Shown piece by piece: positions 35,218-43,446 of a DNA stretch of 64,000 nt. The stretch is from Comamonadaceae bacterium (GTDB lineage: Bacteria; Pseudomonadota; Gammaproteobacteria; Burkholderiales; Burkholderiaceae_C): contig CANKBG010000011.1 of the NCBI GenBank assembly GCA_947479935.1, positions 1 to 64,000 on the forward strand, given 5' to 3'. The translations under genes were made by a program, and so were the position numbers. Under the pieces are notes generated by a model. That model searched no databases. It worked only from the letters and a program-made list of their open reading frames with translations, and was not told the origin of the DNA. The stretch's first letter is position 1, and the number at the start of each line of letters is the position of its first letter.

Positions 35218-36178
35218 GGCGCCTCCAAGATTTGGGTGTGTAGGTTGACAATCCCGCAATGCCACGTGGCAGGAACATCACAATGACAATCAGAACTGCG
35301 CCATAAATGACCATGTTGATGCCAGGCATTTGTCCAAACAAATTGCGCGTGAGGTCGGCCAACACGTGCAACACCAAAGCGCCTAACACAGGCCCCCACA
35401 AAGTGCCCATGCCTCCCACAATGGCACCCACCAAGGCTTCAACCGACGTGTGTGAGCCAAACCCAATGCTGGGATCAATGTATTGGAATACCTGCACATA
35501 AAAGGCGCCCGCAGAGCCCATCAGTGCACCCGACAAAACAGTTGCCCAGGTTTTGACATGAAAAGGATTGACGCCAATGGCTCGCGCTGCGTCCTCGTTG
35601 TCACGCACTGCTTGTAAGTACGCACCAAACCGTGAATGACGCAAATAGGCTGTCACGCTCAATGCCAAGGTGACCAACGCTAAGATGAGCCACACAAATC
35701 CTGCACGAGAACCAAACTGCATGTTGGAAACAGACTCTTTCAAGGGCAGCATTAAGCCCACACCTGCGCCTGTGAACGGCACGGACAAACTCACAATCCT
35801 AAAAACTTCTGCAAAGGCCAAAGTGACCAATGCAAAGTACGAGCCTTTCAAACCGTAACGGAAAGACAGCGCACCGACCCATGCACCCACCAAGGCAGCA
35901 GCCAGCATGGCACCGGGCAATGCGAGCCAAGGATTCCAGCCCCAAGAAATTTGGGAGATCGCTTGAAAATAAGCGCCCGTGCCAAAGAACAAGGCATGGC
36001 CAAAAGAGAACTGACCGCCAAAGCCCCCCAACACATTCCAGGCTTGCGCAATCAAGCAGGCAAACAAGGCCATCATCACAAAATTGAGAATCACCCCGGA
36101 TGAGGTGAAGAAAGGTATGGCAGCAACAACCCCCACAAAAAGTGCGATGCTGAAAACATCTCTGAATGATTTGCTCAT
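35210..36178 (-). CDS. livM: branched-chain amino acid-type ABC permease, LivM-like
   Basis: Membrane subunit, 322 aa from ATG 36178, with eight to ten hydrophobic segments. LivM marks are AWNVLGGFGGQFSFGHALFFG (seen as GGFGGQFSFGHALFFGTGAY), AVRDNEDAARAIGVN, the EAA-like coupling loop, and GGMGTLWGPVLGA. A longer frame to 36238 would run into livH and is rejected. Pairs with the LivH-like permease. Confidence 0.92.
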   Translation of the reverse strand: MSKSFRDVFSIALFVGVVAAIPFFTSSGVILNFVMMALFACLIAQAWNVLGGFGGQFSFGHALFFGTGAYFQAISQISWGWNPWLALPGAMLAAALVGAWVGALSFRYGLKGSYFALVTLAFAEVFRIVSLSVPFTGAGVGLMLPLKESVSNMQFGSRAGFVWLILALVTLALSVTAYLRHSRFGAYLQAVRDNEDAARAIGVNPFHVKTWATVLSGALMGSAGAFYVQVFQYIDPSIGFGSHTSVEALVGAIVGGMGTLWGPVLGALVLHVLADLTRNLFGQMPGINMVIYGAVLIVIVMFLPRGIAGLSTYTPKSWRRHD

Positions 36179-36188
36179 GCGCGAGCCT

Positions 36189-37079
36189 TCATGTCTTGGC
36201 ACCAAATAAGCCTTCAGGCCGCAGCAACAACACCGCAATGAAAATCACAAAGATACCCACTTGCCCTAGAGATTCACCGAGAAACAAACCTCCAAAAGAT
36301 TCCACCACACCGATCAGCAAGCCGCCTAGCAATGCACCCGCAAAACTTCCCATGCCACCTAGCACCACCACCGTGAAAGCCACCAGCACAAAACCATTTC
36401 CCACTTGCGGATTCACGTAATAAGCTGGCAACAAGAAGCAAGCTGCAGCACCCAAACAAGCCAAGCCCAAACCAAAGCACATGGCATAGACATGCTCCAC
36501 ATCAATGCCCATCAGCCGCGCACCTTGCTTCTCTTTGGCCACAGCACGAATGGCCCTGCCTAAGTCAGTGCGCTGCAAAATAACAATGAGCAAAGCGGAC
36601 ACCACCAAAGCACCTGCAAAGGCCACCAACTTCGGCACAGAAACCATCACCTGCGCAGATTCAGGGCCCATGGCAACAGTACTCAAGGTGTAGGTGGTGT
36701 CAATGGTGCGTGTATCAGACTTAAAGAACAGCAAGGCTAAGTTTTCCATGACGATGGAAAGACCCAAAGTCACCAGCAAAATGTTTTCATCTTTGCCGTG
36801 GCTGGCACGGTTAATGACAATGCGCTGCATGGCATAACCCAACACAAACATGGCGGGCACCATGAATGGCAAGGCTAAGTAGGGATCAATCCCCCAGCGC
36901 TCTTTCAGTGCATACACACCATAAAGGGCCATCATGAGTGAAGCACCATGCGCAAAGTTGATGATGTGCAAAACACCATAAATCAAGGTCAACCCGAGCG
37001 CAATCAAAGCATAGACTGCGCCCGTGGTCAGACCATTGAGCAAGGCTGACAGCAAAATGCTGGCATCAAACATCATCAA
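36189..37079 (-). CDS. livH: branched-chain amino acid-type ABC permease, LivH-like
   Basis: Membrane subunit, 296 aa; two ATGs six bases apart can serve as start. It shows LLNGLTTGAVYALIALGLTLIYGVLHIINFAHG in part (GAVYALIALGLTLIYGV, INFAHG), AVAKEKQGARLMGIDVEHV (the coupling loop) and VVLGGMGSFAGALLGGL. It starts 32 bp after the binding-protein gene and ends 10 bp before livM. Confidence 0.92.
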   Translation of the reverse strand: MMMFDASILLSALLNGLTTGAVYALIALGLTLIYGVLHIINFAHGASLMMALYGVYALKERWGIDPYLALPFMVPAMFVLGYAMQRIVINRASHGKDENILLVTLGLSIVMENLALLFFKSDTRTIDTTYTLSTVAMGPESAQVMVSVPKLVAFAGALVVSALLIVILQRTDLGRAIRAVAKEKQGARLMGIDVEHVYAMCFGLGLACLGAAACFLLPAYYVNPQVGNGFVLVAFTVVVLGGMGSFAGALLGGLLIGVVESFGGLFLGESLGQVGIFVIFIAVLLLRPEGLFGAKT

Positions 37080-37111
37080 ACCTTTGTGCTCAAAAAATCA
37101 ACCTAACTTGA

Positions 37112-38314
37112 TCAAGCGTTCAAAGGAAAGACAGGTTCCACTTCGCGGTAGTCACGCGGCACGATCACTTTAATGTCACCTTTGACCACTTGCGTCATCA
37201 GAGGCTGCGCGCCCATGTTTTGACCATTCACAAATTGTGTGGTGCCATACGGCATGATGTGATTGGAGAAAGTGCTCTTGTTCAAAGCATCAATGATGGC
37301 CGCACGGTCAGTTGACTTGGCGCGTTCAATGGCATCAGCCAACAAAGACATGGCGGTGTAGGTCATGAACACTTCATAGCTGAAGAACTGACCTTGCGCT
37401 TCCACACGTTTTTTCAATTCCAAAGAACGCTTATCGCGGGGGTTGAACCAGTGGTTGCAATCAATGATGCCGTTGGCAGCATCTGGGAATTCTTTCACAA
37501 ACTTGTAGCTAGACGCTGCGCCGCCGAGCACTGAGTAGATGGCTTTGGGCGAGATTTTTTGCTGCTGCATCGTACGCACCAACAACGCATATTCGTTGTA
37601 ATAGTTGGCAGGAATCACGATGTCTGGATTGACCTGCTTGATGCGCAGCGCAATGTTGTTGAAGTCGCGTGTGGGGTTGGCATGCTTGATCACTTCTTTC
37701 ACGTCATAGCCATAACCTGGCAACTCTTTGGACAGCAAGTTGGCAGTGCCGGTGCCAAACAAAGACTCTTCGTGAATGATCATCACGCTGCGAGCGGGCT
37801 TGCCCGCAGCTGTATTGAGCACGTGCAAATTGGCAACAGCCACTTCGGCACATTTTCTGTAACCCGGGCCAAAGCGGAACGTATTTTTCAAACCACGTTC
37901 CACAATTTGGTCAGCCACGCCCACATCAACCACGTGCGGCAAGTTGTACTTGGCTGCTGCTTGGGTGGTGGCCAAACAAATGGCGGAAGCAAAAGCACCC
38001 ACCACCGCGCTCACCCCAGCTTCGTTCATCTTTTCAATTTCGGCTGTGCCTGCTTGTGGGCTCGATTGCGCATCGCCCAACAAAGCTTCAATTTTGGCGC
38101 CGCCCAATGACTTGATGCCGCCTGCTTTGTTAATGTCTTCAATGGCCATCAATGCCCCCATGCGGCATTGCTGACCCGAGTAAGCCAAAGCACCTGTGAC
38201 AGGGTGCAAGACTCCGACTTTCACCGTTTTGGCTTGCGCACCGCCAATCAAAGGGAAAGACATGACAGAAGCCGCGGCAGCGGTCTGGCTCATAAAGTGA
38301 CGACGTGTGGTCAT
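37112..38314 (-). CDS. ABC transporter substrate-binding protein, LivK/amide-urea type
   Basis: Periplasmic binding protein of the type I (leucine/amide-binding) fold, 400 aa. ATG 38314 is six bases after AAAGGAGC, an excellent ribosome-binding site; the longer frame to 38473 overlaps the regulator gene and is rejected. The signal peptide carries a twin-arginine-like start TTRRHFMSQ and a hydrophobic core, ending near GGAQAK. Then VKVGVLHPVTGALAYSGQQCRMG and GDAQSSPQAGTAEIEKM mark the fold. It is probably co-transcribed with the GntR gene 19 bp upstream and with livHMGF downstream. Ligand unknown. Confidence 0.9.
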   Translation of the reverse strand: MTTRRHFMSQTAAAASVMSFPLIGGAQAKTVKVGVLHPVTGALAYSGQQCRMGALMAIEDINKAGGIKSLGGAKIEALLGDAQSSPQAGTAEIEKMNEAGVSAVVGAFASAICLATTQAAAKYNLPHVVDVGVADQIVERGLKNTFRFGPGYRKCAEVAVANLHVLNTAAGKPARSVMIIHEESLFGTGTANLLSKELPGYGYDVKEVIKHANPTRDFNNIALRIKQVNPDIVIPANYYNEYALLVRTMQQQKISPKAIYSVLGGAASSYKFVKEFPDAANGIIDCNHWFNPRDKRSLELKKRVEAQGQFFSYEVFMTYTAMSLLADAIERAKSTDRAAIIDALNKSTFSNHIMPYGTTQFVNGQNMGAQPLMTQVVKGDIKVIVPRDYREVEPVFPLNA

Positions 38315-38333
38315 GGGAAGCTCCTTTTGAAAA

Positions 38334-39158
38334 TCAATGAAAATTAGCCGACAGTTCTTTGTCCACCCAAATTTGGGCGTCAATACTGCCAACACGAGAC
38401 AACTGCATTTGGTACTCATAGCGGTCAGGGCGATACAAACCCAACAACCACTGAACAGGTAAATCCTGATCATCGTAAATCAATCGGCGAACGGCCAACA
38501 AAGCAGATCCTACAGACACATCCAAGTGCCGCGCCATTTCAGCATCGGCCAAACGTGCAGAAATTTTTTGTTCTGCCCGCCCCACTTTGACACCAGCCTC
38601 TTCCAGCAGCACCAAGATTGGTTTTTGCGACAACTCGCGTCGCCCAAATCCATGCGCAATCGACTCTGGCACCCAAGTTGTGATGTGCGACACAGGGCCC
38701 GCACGCGTGCTCCGCACTCGCTCAGCTTTTTGAACCATGGCGCCTTCAGTCAGTTTCAATTTTTCACCGACATCTTTGGGCGCTCTGAGGTGCTGAACGG
38801 ACAATACTTTGACGGAAGTTCGCAAACCCATGGTGACCAAGTTTTCTAACAAGCCGGTTAATCTGGCTTGCTGCCCTTCAGGCCCAGGCGTTTGTCCTAA
38901 TTTACCCAATTTATCGGTGGCTTCGTTTTTGAGGGGCCTTGTACCCCTTCCCGGTTCACGTTTGATCAGTCCCTCCTCGGCCATTTGGGACAAGGCACGT
39001 CGCACCGTGACGCGCGCAACGGAAAACTGCTGCATGAGGGCCAACTCGCCAGGCAAACCCGTGTCAAACTTTCCTTCTTGCAATTGCTCGCACAGCACCA
39101 GATAAATCTGGTGATACTTTGGCAAGGGCAAACTTTGGTTCATGTCGCGATGTTTCAT
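38334..39158 (-). CDS. GntR-family regulator with UTRA domain
   Basis: HutC-type GntR regulator, 274 aa from ATG 39158; an ATG at 39143 and an upstream extension to 39206 are also in frame. The winged helix spans about residues 10-80 (PKYHQIYLVLCEQLQEGKF, FSVARVTVRRALSQMAEEG, REPGRGTRPL) and the UTRA domain follows (SHITTWVPESIAHGFGRREL, LAVRRLIYDDQDLPVQWLLG). Its 5' region holds two spaced palindromes that look like its own operators. It lies between the acyl-CoA ligase and the transporter genes of the long cluster, so it probably regulates both itself and the cluster. Confidence 0.9.
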   Translation of the reverse strand: MKHRDMNQSLPLPKYHQIYLVLCEQLQEGKFDTGLPGELALMQQFSVARVTVRRALSQMAEEGLIKREPGRGTRPLKNEATDKLGKLGQTPGPEGQQARLTGLLENLVTMGLRTSVKVLSVQHLRAPKDVGEKLKLTEGAMVQKAERVRSTRAGPVSHITTWVPESIAHGFGRRELSQKPILVLLEEAGVKVGRAEQKISARLADAEMARHLDVSVGSALLAVRRLIYDDQDLPVQWLLGLYRPDRYEYQMQLSRVGSIDAQIWVDKELSANFH

Positions 39159-39172
39159 CAGTCCTAATGATC

Positions 39173-39200
39173 TGTCAATAGGACATTTGTATAGGACAAA
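39173..39200. promoter_or_regulatory. paired operator-like palindromes before the second GntR gene
   Basis: TGTC-N5-GACA (39173-39185) and TTTGT-N5-ACAAA (39186-39200) lie back to back, 15 bp upstream of the GntR start at 39158. The second contains TTGTATAGGACAA, close to the TTGTATATACAA form typical of HutC-type operators. Both share the core ATAGGACA (39178-39185 and 39191-39198). On the minus strand TATACA in the second site is a possible -10 box. Autoregulation is the inference. Confidence 0.5.
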
Positions 39201-39264
39201 TCCCAACCGGCAATCAGGGAGACAGTCAACCTAAGCCAAGGTAAGCGTAGACGGCTTTGCCTCA

Positions 39265-40839
39265 TCAAGTGGCGTAGCTGGTTCTCAGTTCCCGCTTCAG
39301 TAATTTACCGCTTGGATTTTTAGGCAAGGCTTCTGCAAAAACCACACGTTTGGGCGACTTGAATGTGGCCATGTGCTGATGGCAATGGGCTATCACCTCA
39401 GCTTCGGACAAAGTTTGTCCTGCCTTGAGCACGATCACCGCCGTTACTGCCTCCACCCACTTTGGATCGGGCAGGCCAATGACCGCCACTTCGCTGACCG
39501 CAGGCAAGCGATAAATCATTTCCTCAACCTCTCGACTGGCCACGTTTTCACCACCGGTTTTAATCATGTCCTTCTTGCGATCGACCACGCTGATGAACCC
39601 TTCTTCGTCAATGGTGGCCAAATCGCCACTGTGAAACCAATCACCCGAAAAAGCAGCGCGTGTTTTTTCTTCATCGTTGAAATAGCCCAGCATCAGATGT
39701 GGCGAGCGGTGCACAATTTCACCCACCTCGCCAAGCTTCACGTCTTGCATGTCATCGCTTACCACGCGCGTTTCAACATTGAGCACAGCTTTGCCACAAG
39801 AGCCCGGTTTACGCAGTTGGTCGTCTGGGCCTAGCATGGTGGCCAAGGGCGCAATTTCGGTTTGGCCGTACAAGTTCCATAAACGAACTTTGGGCAAGCG
39901 TGCCGCCAATTCCTTCAAAACTTCGACCGGCATGATGGAAGCGCCGTAATAACCTTTGGCCAAATGTTTCAGCTTGTCAGCGTCAAACAAGGGCGAGCGC
40001 AACAGCGCAATCCAAACTGTAGGCGGCGCAAAGAAACTGGTAATTTTGTACTTCTCAATGAGCGCCAGCAAATTGTCTGGCACAGGTTTGGCTGTAATCA
40101 CATTGCTACTGCCAATGTAAATGGCAGGGCCAAAAAACACATCCAGTTGCGCACAGTGATAGAGCGGCAATGCGTGCAAGGCCAAATCTTGCTCGGCAAT
40201 TTCAGCATTCACCACACAGCTCACGTATTGCCACAACACGGCATCGTGCGTCAGCATGGCGCCTTTGGGCATCGATTCTGTGCCACTGGTGTACACAATT
40301 TGAGCCAAGTCTTGACTGGCCAAGGCGGTCTCTGGCAATGCGGCCGTGCATGCAACCAACTCATGAAAACTGTGCATTCCCTGAACAGTTTCACTCGGGT
40401 CCTCTGAGGGCAGCCAGATAAATTGCTTCACTTGCGTGTCCAACTGCGCGGCTTGCTTTGCCAAGTTGGCCAGCCCACTGTCAGTGGCCAGTGTTTTGGC
40501 TCCTGCATGGCGCAGGATGTAAGCCACCTCTTCTGCCTTGAGCATGAAATTAATCGGCACCATGACAGCACCCATGCGCGCCAATGCAAACCGAAGGGCC
40601 GCAAACCCGTGAGAGTTCCGAGCCAGCACAGCCACGCGATCACCGGGCTTCACACCCAAGCCAGACAAGCCAGCGGCCAGTCGTGTGACCACGGCATCAA
40701 ATTCAGCATAGGTCCAAGAAGTGGCGCCACAAACAATGCCTAACTTTTGGGGCAAGCGCAATGCGGTCCGGCGCAGAGCGTCGGCAATGGTTTGACGCCT
40801 GACAACCGGAGAAATGAGCGTCTTTGCTGCACTTGACAT
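39265..40839 (-). CDS. AMP-dependent acyl-CoA synthetase/ligase
   Basis: Acyl-adenylate-forming enzyme, 524 aa from ATG 40839 (GGAGC eight bases upstream). Motif A3 is YTSGTESMPKGAML (183-196), then LYGQTEIAPLATMLG, the hinge region FHSGDLATIDEEGFISVVDRKKD (seen as HSGDLATIDEEGF, VVDRKKDMI) and the catalytic lysine near the end in PKNPSGKLLKREL. It would couple a carboxylic acid to CoA at the cost of ATP. It is the first gene of the long minus-strand cluster, 106 bp before the regulator gene. Fatty, aromatic and short dicarboxylic acids are all possible substrates. Confidence 0.9.
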   Translation of the reverse strand: MSSAAKTLISPVVRRQTIADALRRTALRLPQKLGIVCGATSWTYAEFDAVVTRLAAGLSGLGVKPGDRVAVLARNSHGFAALRFALARMGAVMVPINFMLKAEEVAYILRHAGAKTLATDSGLANLAKQAAQLDTQVKQFIWLPSEDPSETVQGMHSFHELVACTAALPETALASQDLAQIVYTSGTESMPKGAMLTHDAVLWQYVSCVVNAEIAEQDLALHALPLYHCAQLDVFFGPAIYIGSSNVITAKPVPDNLLALIEKYKITSFFAPPTVWIALLRSPLFDADKLKHLAKGYYGASIMPVEVLKELAARLPKVRLWNLYGQTEIAPLATMLGPDDQLRKPGSCGKAVLNVETRVVSDDMQDVKLGEVGEIVHRSPHLMLGYFNDEEKTRAAFSGDWFHSGDLATIDEEGFISVVDRKKDMIKTGGENVASREVEEMIYRLPAVSEVAVIGLPDPKWVEAVTAVIVLKAGQTLSEAEVIAHCHQHMATFKSPKRVVFAEALPKNPSGKLLKRELRTSYAT

Positions 40840-40863
40840 TAAAAGCTCCAAAACAAATCGATA

Positions 40864-41466
40864 ATGCGTGCATTGAACCTGAAATTTAAGAGGCTGACAT
40901 TGGCACTTCCACCACCCTCCCCCCGAAAACTTTCTCACACCCGAACGGTCATTTACTCAGGCTATCTGCGCGAAGACGGTCTGTGGGACATTGAAGCCGC
41001 GCTGAAAGACATTAAAACTTATGCCATCGTGATTCCAAGCCAAGGCCCCAGAGAAGCTGGTGAACCCATTCATGGCTTGAGCATCCGATTGACAGTAGAC
41101 GATCAATTCATCATTCGCGATGTTCTAACGGACATGGCTTTCATTCCCCATCCAGAATGTTCGCAAGCCCCACAAGGTATGCACAAATTGATTGGCTGCA
41201 CTTTAGGCTCGGGCTGGCGCAAAGCCATCGACGCCCATATTGGCGGCGTGGCAGGCTGCACACACTTGCGAGAAATGTTGTTCAACATGGCCACCGCGGC
41301 CTATCAAACCATTCCCTCTGCGCGTCATTTTGAAAGACAACAGGCGGGGCTGCCAGATCAAATTCCAACGACACCACCGCCCCACGTGGGCAAGTGCATG
41401 TCTTGGGCTTTTGACGGTCCGGTGGTGCAACGCTACTACCCGATGTTTTTTCGCAAACAGCCCTGA
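40864..41466 (+). CDS. DUF2889 family protein
   Basis: Protein of unknown function, 200 aa, matching DUF2889: RTVIYSGYLREDGLWDIEAAL near residues 27-47 (seen as GYLREDGLWDIEA), GEPIHGLSIRLTVDD, and the C-terminal GGVAGCTHLREMLFNMATAAYQT (seen as GCTHLREML). The His and Cys residues in these blocks are the conserved ones, hinting at a metal or catalytic site. A TTG at 40900 preceded by AAGAGG could be the real start. It diverges from the acyl-CoA ligase with only 24 bp between the ATGs. Members often lie near genes for breakdown of aromatic or CoA-activated acids, but no reaction is known to me. Confidence 0.8.
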   Translation: MRALNLKFKRLTLALPPPSPRKLSHTRTVIYSGYLREDGLWDIEAALKDIKTYAIVIPSQGPREAGEPIHGLSIRLTVDDQFIIRDVLTDMAFIPHPECSQAPQGMHKLIGCTLGSGWRKAIDAHIGGVAGCTHLREMLFNMATAAYQTIPSARHFERQQAGLPDQIPTTPPPHVGKCMSWAFDGPVVQRYYPMFFRKQP

Positions 41467-41573
41467 CCGCCAAAGCCAGACCTGCGATAATTGCCCGTTA
41501 ACCTGCCCGCCGTTGTGGCTCAGGTTCTTCCATCAGCCCCTGGATATAAACCAGTCAACGCTTGGAGTCTCTT

Positions 41574-42920
41574 GTGAGCAAAAAAGTATTTATCAAAACC
41601 TTTGGCTGCCAAATGAACGAGTACGACTCGGACAAAATGGCAGACGTCATGAAGGTCGCCGAGGGCTACGAGCCCACACAAAACGTCGATGAAGCCGACC
41701 TCATTTTGTTCAACACCTGCTCGGTACGTGAACGCGCTCAAGAAAAAGTTTTCAGCGATCTAGGCCGTGTGAAACACCTCAAAGCACGCGGCGTTCTGAT
41801 TGGCGTCGGCGGCTGCGTGGCCAGCCAAGAGGGTGCAGACATCATCAAACGAGCGCCTTATGTCGATGTGGTGTTTGGCCCGCAAACTTTGCACCGCCTG
41901 CCCGAACTCTTGGCCAACCGCATTGCCAAAAAACGCCCGCAAGTTGACATCTCTTTTCCTGAGATTGAAAAATTTGATCACCTCCCGCCCGCTAAAATGG
42001 ACGGCCCTACTGCCTTCGTGTCGATCATGGAAGGTTGCAGCAAATATTGCAGTTACTGCGTGGTGCCTTATACCCGCGGCGAAGAGGTAAGTCGTCCGTT
42101 TGAAGATGTGTTGGTTGAAGTGGCCGGCTTGGCCGAACAAGGCGTGAAAGAAGTCACCTTGCTGGGTCAGAACGTCAATGCCTACCGCGGCAAGATGGGC
42201 GACACCACTGAAGTTGCCGACTTTGCCCTGCTGATTGAATACGTGGCCGACATGCCTGGCATTGAGCGCATTCGCTACACCACCAGCCACCCCAACGAAT
42301 TTACCCAGCGCCTCATTGAAGCCTACGACAAAGTGCCCAAGCTGGTAAGCCACTTGCACCTGCCGGTACAACACGGTTCGGACAAAATTTTGATGGCCAT
42401 GAAACGCGGCTACACCGCAATGGAATACAAGAGCACCATTCGCAAACTGCGCGCCATTCGGCCCGATATGGCCATGAGCAGCGACTTCATTGTGGGCTTT
42501 CCTGGTGAAACCGATGAAGACTTCAACAAGATGATGAAGCTCATTGACGATGTGGGCTACGACACCAGTTTCAGTTTCATTTTCAGTCCTAGGCCAGGCA
42601 CCCCTGCTGCCAATTTGCAAGACGACACGCCCCACGATGTGAAGTTAAAAAGGCTGCATCATTTGCAAGCTGTGATTGAAGCCAATGTGAAACGAATTGG
42701 CGACAGCAAATTGGACACGGTTCAAAGAATTTTGGTGGAACGCCCCGCCAGAAAAGACGCTACCGAAATGGCGGGCCGATCGGAGTGCAATCGTGTTGTG
42801 AATTTCCCAGCAGGCCCCAACGGCATGCGCTTAGTGGGGCAGATGGTCGATGTGCGAATCAACACCGCGTTATCGCATTCTTTGCGCGGCGAGTTGGTCC
42901 TCACGGAATCAACACTTTGA
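41574..42920 (+). CDS. miaB: tRNA-2-methylthio-N6-dimethylallyladenosine synthase
   Basis: Radical-SAM methylthiotransferase that adds a methylthio group to i6A37 of tRNAs, 448 aa. The GTG at 41574 follows GGAG (41564-41567); the TTG at 41562 lies inside that site and is rejected. The N-terminal cluster cysteines are Cys12, Cys49 and Cys81 ([25 protein letters not shown]); the radical-SAM triad is Cys155, Cys159 and Cys162 (CSKYCSYC). A C-terminal TRAM domain ([10 protein letters not shown] onward) binds RNA. It stands alone and converges with the cyclotransferase gene, two bases apart. Confidence 0.96.
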   Translation: MSKKVFIKTFGCQMNEYDSDKMADVMKVAEGYEPTQNVDEADLILFNTCSVRERAQEKVFSDLGRVKHLKARGVLIGVGGCVASQEGADIIKRAPYVDVVFGPQTLHRLPELLANRIAKKRPQVDISFPEIEKFDHLPPAKMDGPTAFVSIMEGCSKYCSYCVVPYTRGEEVSRPFEDVLVEVAGLAEQGVKEVTLLGQNVNAYRGKMGDTTEVADFALLIEYVADMPGIERIRYTTSHPNEFTQRLIEAYDKVPKLVSHLHLPVQHGSDKILMAMKRGYTAMEYKSTIRKLRAIRPDMAMSSDFIVGFPGETDEDFNKMMKLIDDVGYDTSFSFIFSPRPGTPAANLQDDTPHDVKLKRLHHLQAVIEANVKRIGDSKLDTVQRILVERPARKDATEMAGRSECNRVVNFPAGPNGMRLVGQMVDVRINTALSHSLRGELVLTESTL

Positions 42921-42922
42921 AT

Positions 42923-43339
42923 TTACCTAGAAATTAAATGGCGGCGAAAGTCGCCATGTTCAATGCGTGGTTTTCCCGCCAACGACCATTGATAGACATA
43001 CACTTGCGCACGTACATTTTGGAGTCCTTCATCGGATTGCCATTGCACCCCTACCGAAACTCGCAAGTACATTGAGTTTTCTATTGAATCTGGGTCCACT
43101 TCTTCCAAGACGTCCAAACGGCACCAATGGTCTGGCTCAATTTTGTACAACTCGCCCATCACAAGACCCAAAGGCTGAGCCAACTCACCCTGCACAATGA
43201 GGGCGGGATATTCCCCCATGTCAAACAAGGCGGCCTGAATGTTGGCTTCCCCCATACAGGTTGCACCAGCCATGTGATGGTGGTTACTGAGGCCAGAGAG
43301 CAAGGTGCCGTAAACAAACAAAAGATTTTCAGAATTCAT
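42923..43339 (-). CDS. gamma-glutamylcyclotransferase-fold protein
   Basis: Small protein of the GGCT/AIG2 fold, 138 aa from ATG 43339; a longer frame to 43375 exists. The signature FVYGTLLSGLSNH (residues about 7-19) is followed by FDMGEYPALI and LGLVMGELYKI, LDVLEEVDP (candidate catalytic acid region), and YVYQWSL near the end. Such enzymes release 5-oxoproline from gamma-glutamyl amines or amino acids. It is divergent, by 107 bp, from a Rieske oxygenase and a glutamine-synthetase-like enzyme, so it may remove a gamma-glutamyl tag in the same pathway. A general glutathione-related role is the alternative. Confidence 0.82.
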   Translation of the reverse strand: MNSENLLFVYGTLLSGLSNHHHMAGATCMGEANIQAALFDMGEYPALIVQGELAQPLGLVMGELYKIEPDHWCRLDVLEEVDPDSIENSMYLRVSVGVQWQSDEGLQNVRAQVYVYQWSLAGKPRIEHGDFRRHLISR

Positions 43340-43446
43340 ACTTTGTTTCAAGAAGTGGTCCCGCATCTTTTGCACTTGGGCCAGAAATGAACCGACTGGA
43401 AGCTTAAATCATTTTCTTTCCAAGCATTTTGCGTTAAAGTGATTTG

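Noticed and set aside
41760-42635. 291-codon frame antisense to miaB
   Set aside because: Shadow of a highly conserved gene with no start signal or recognisable domain.
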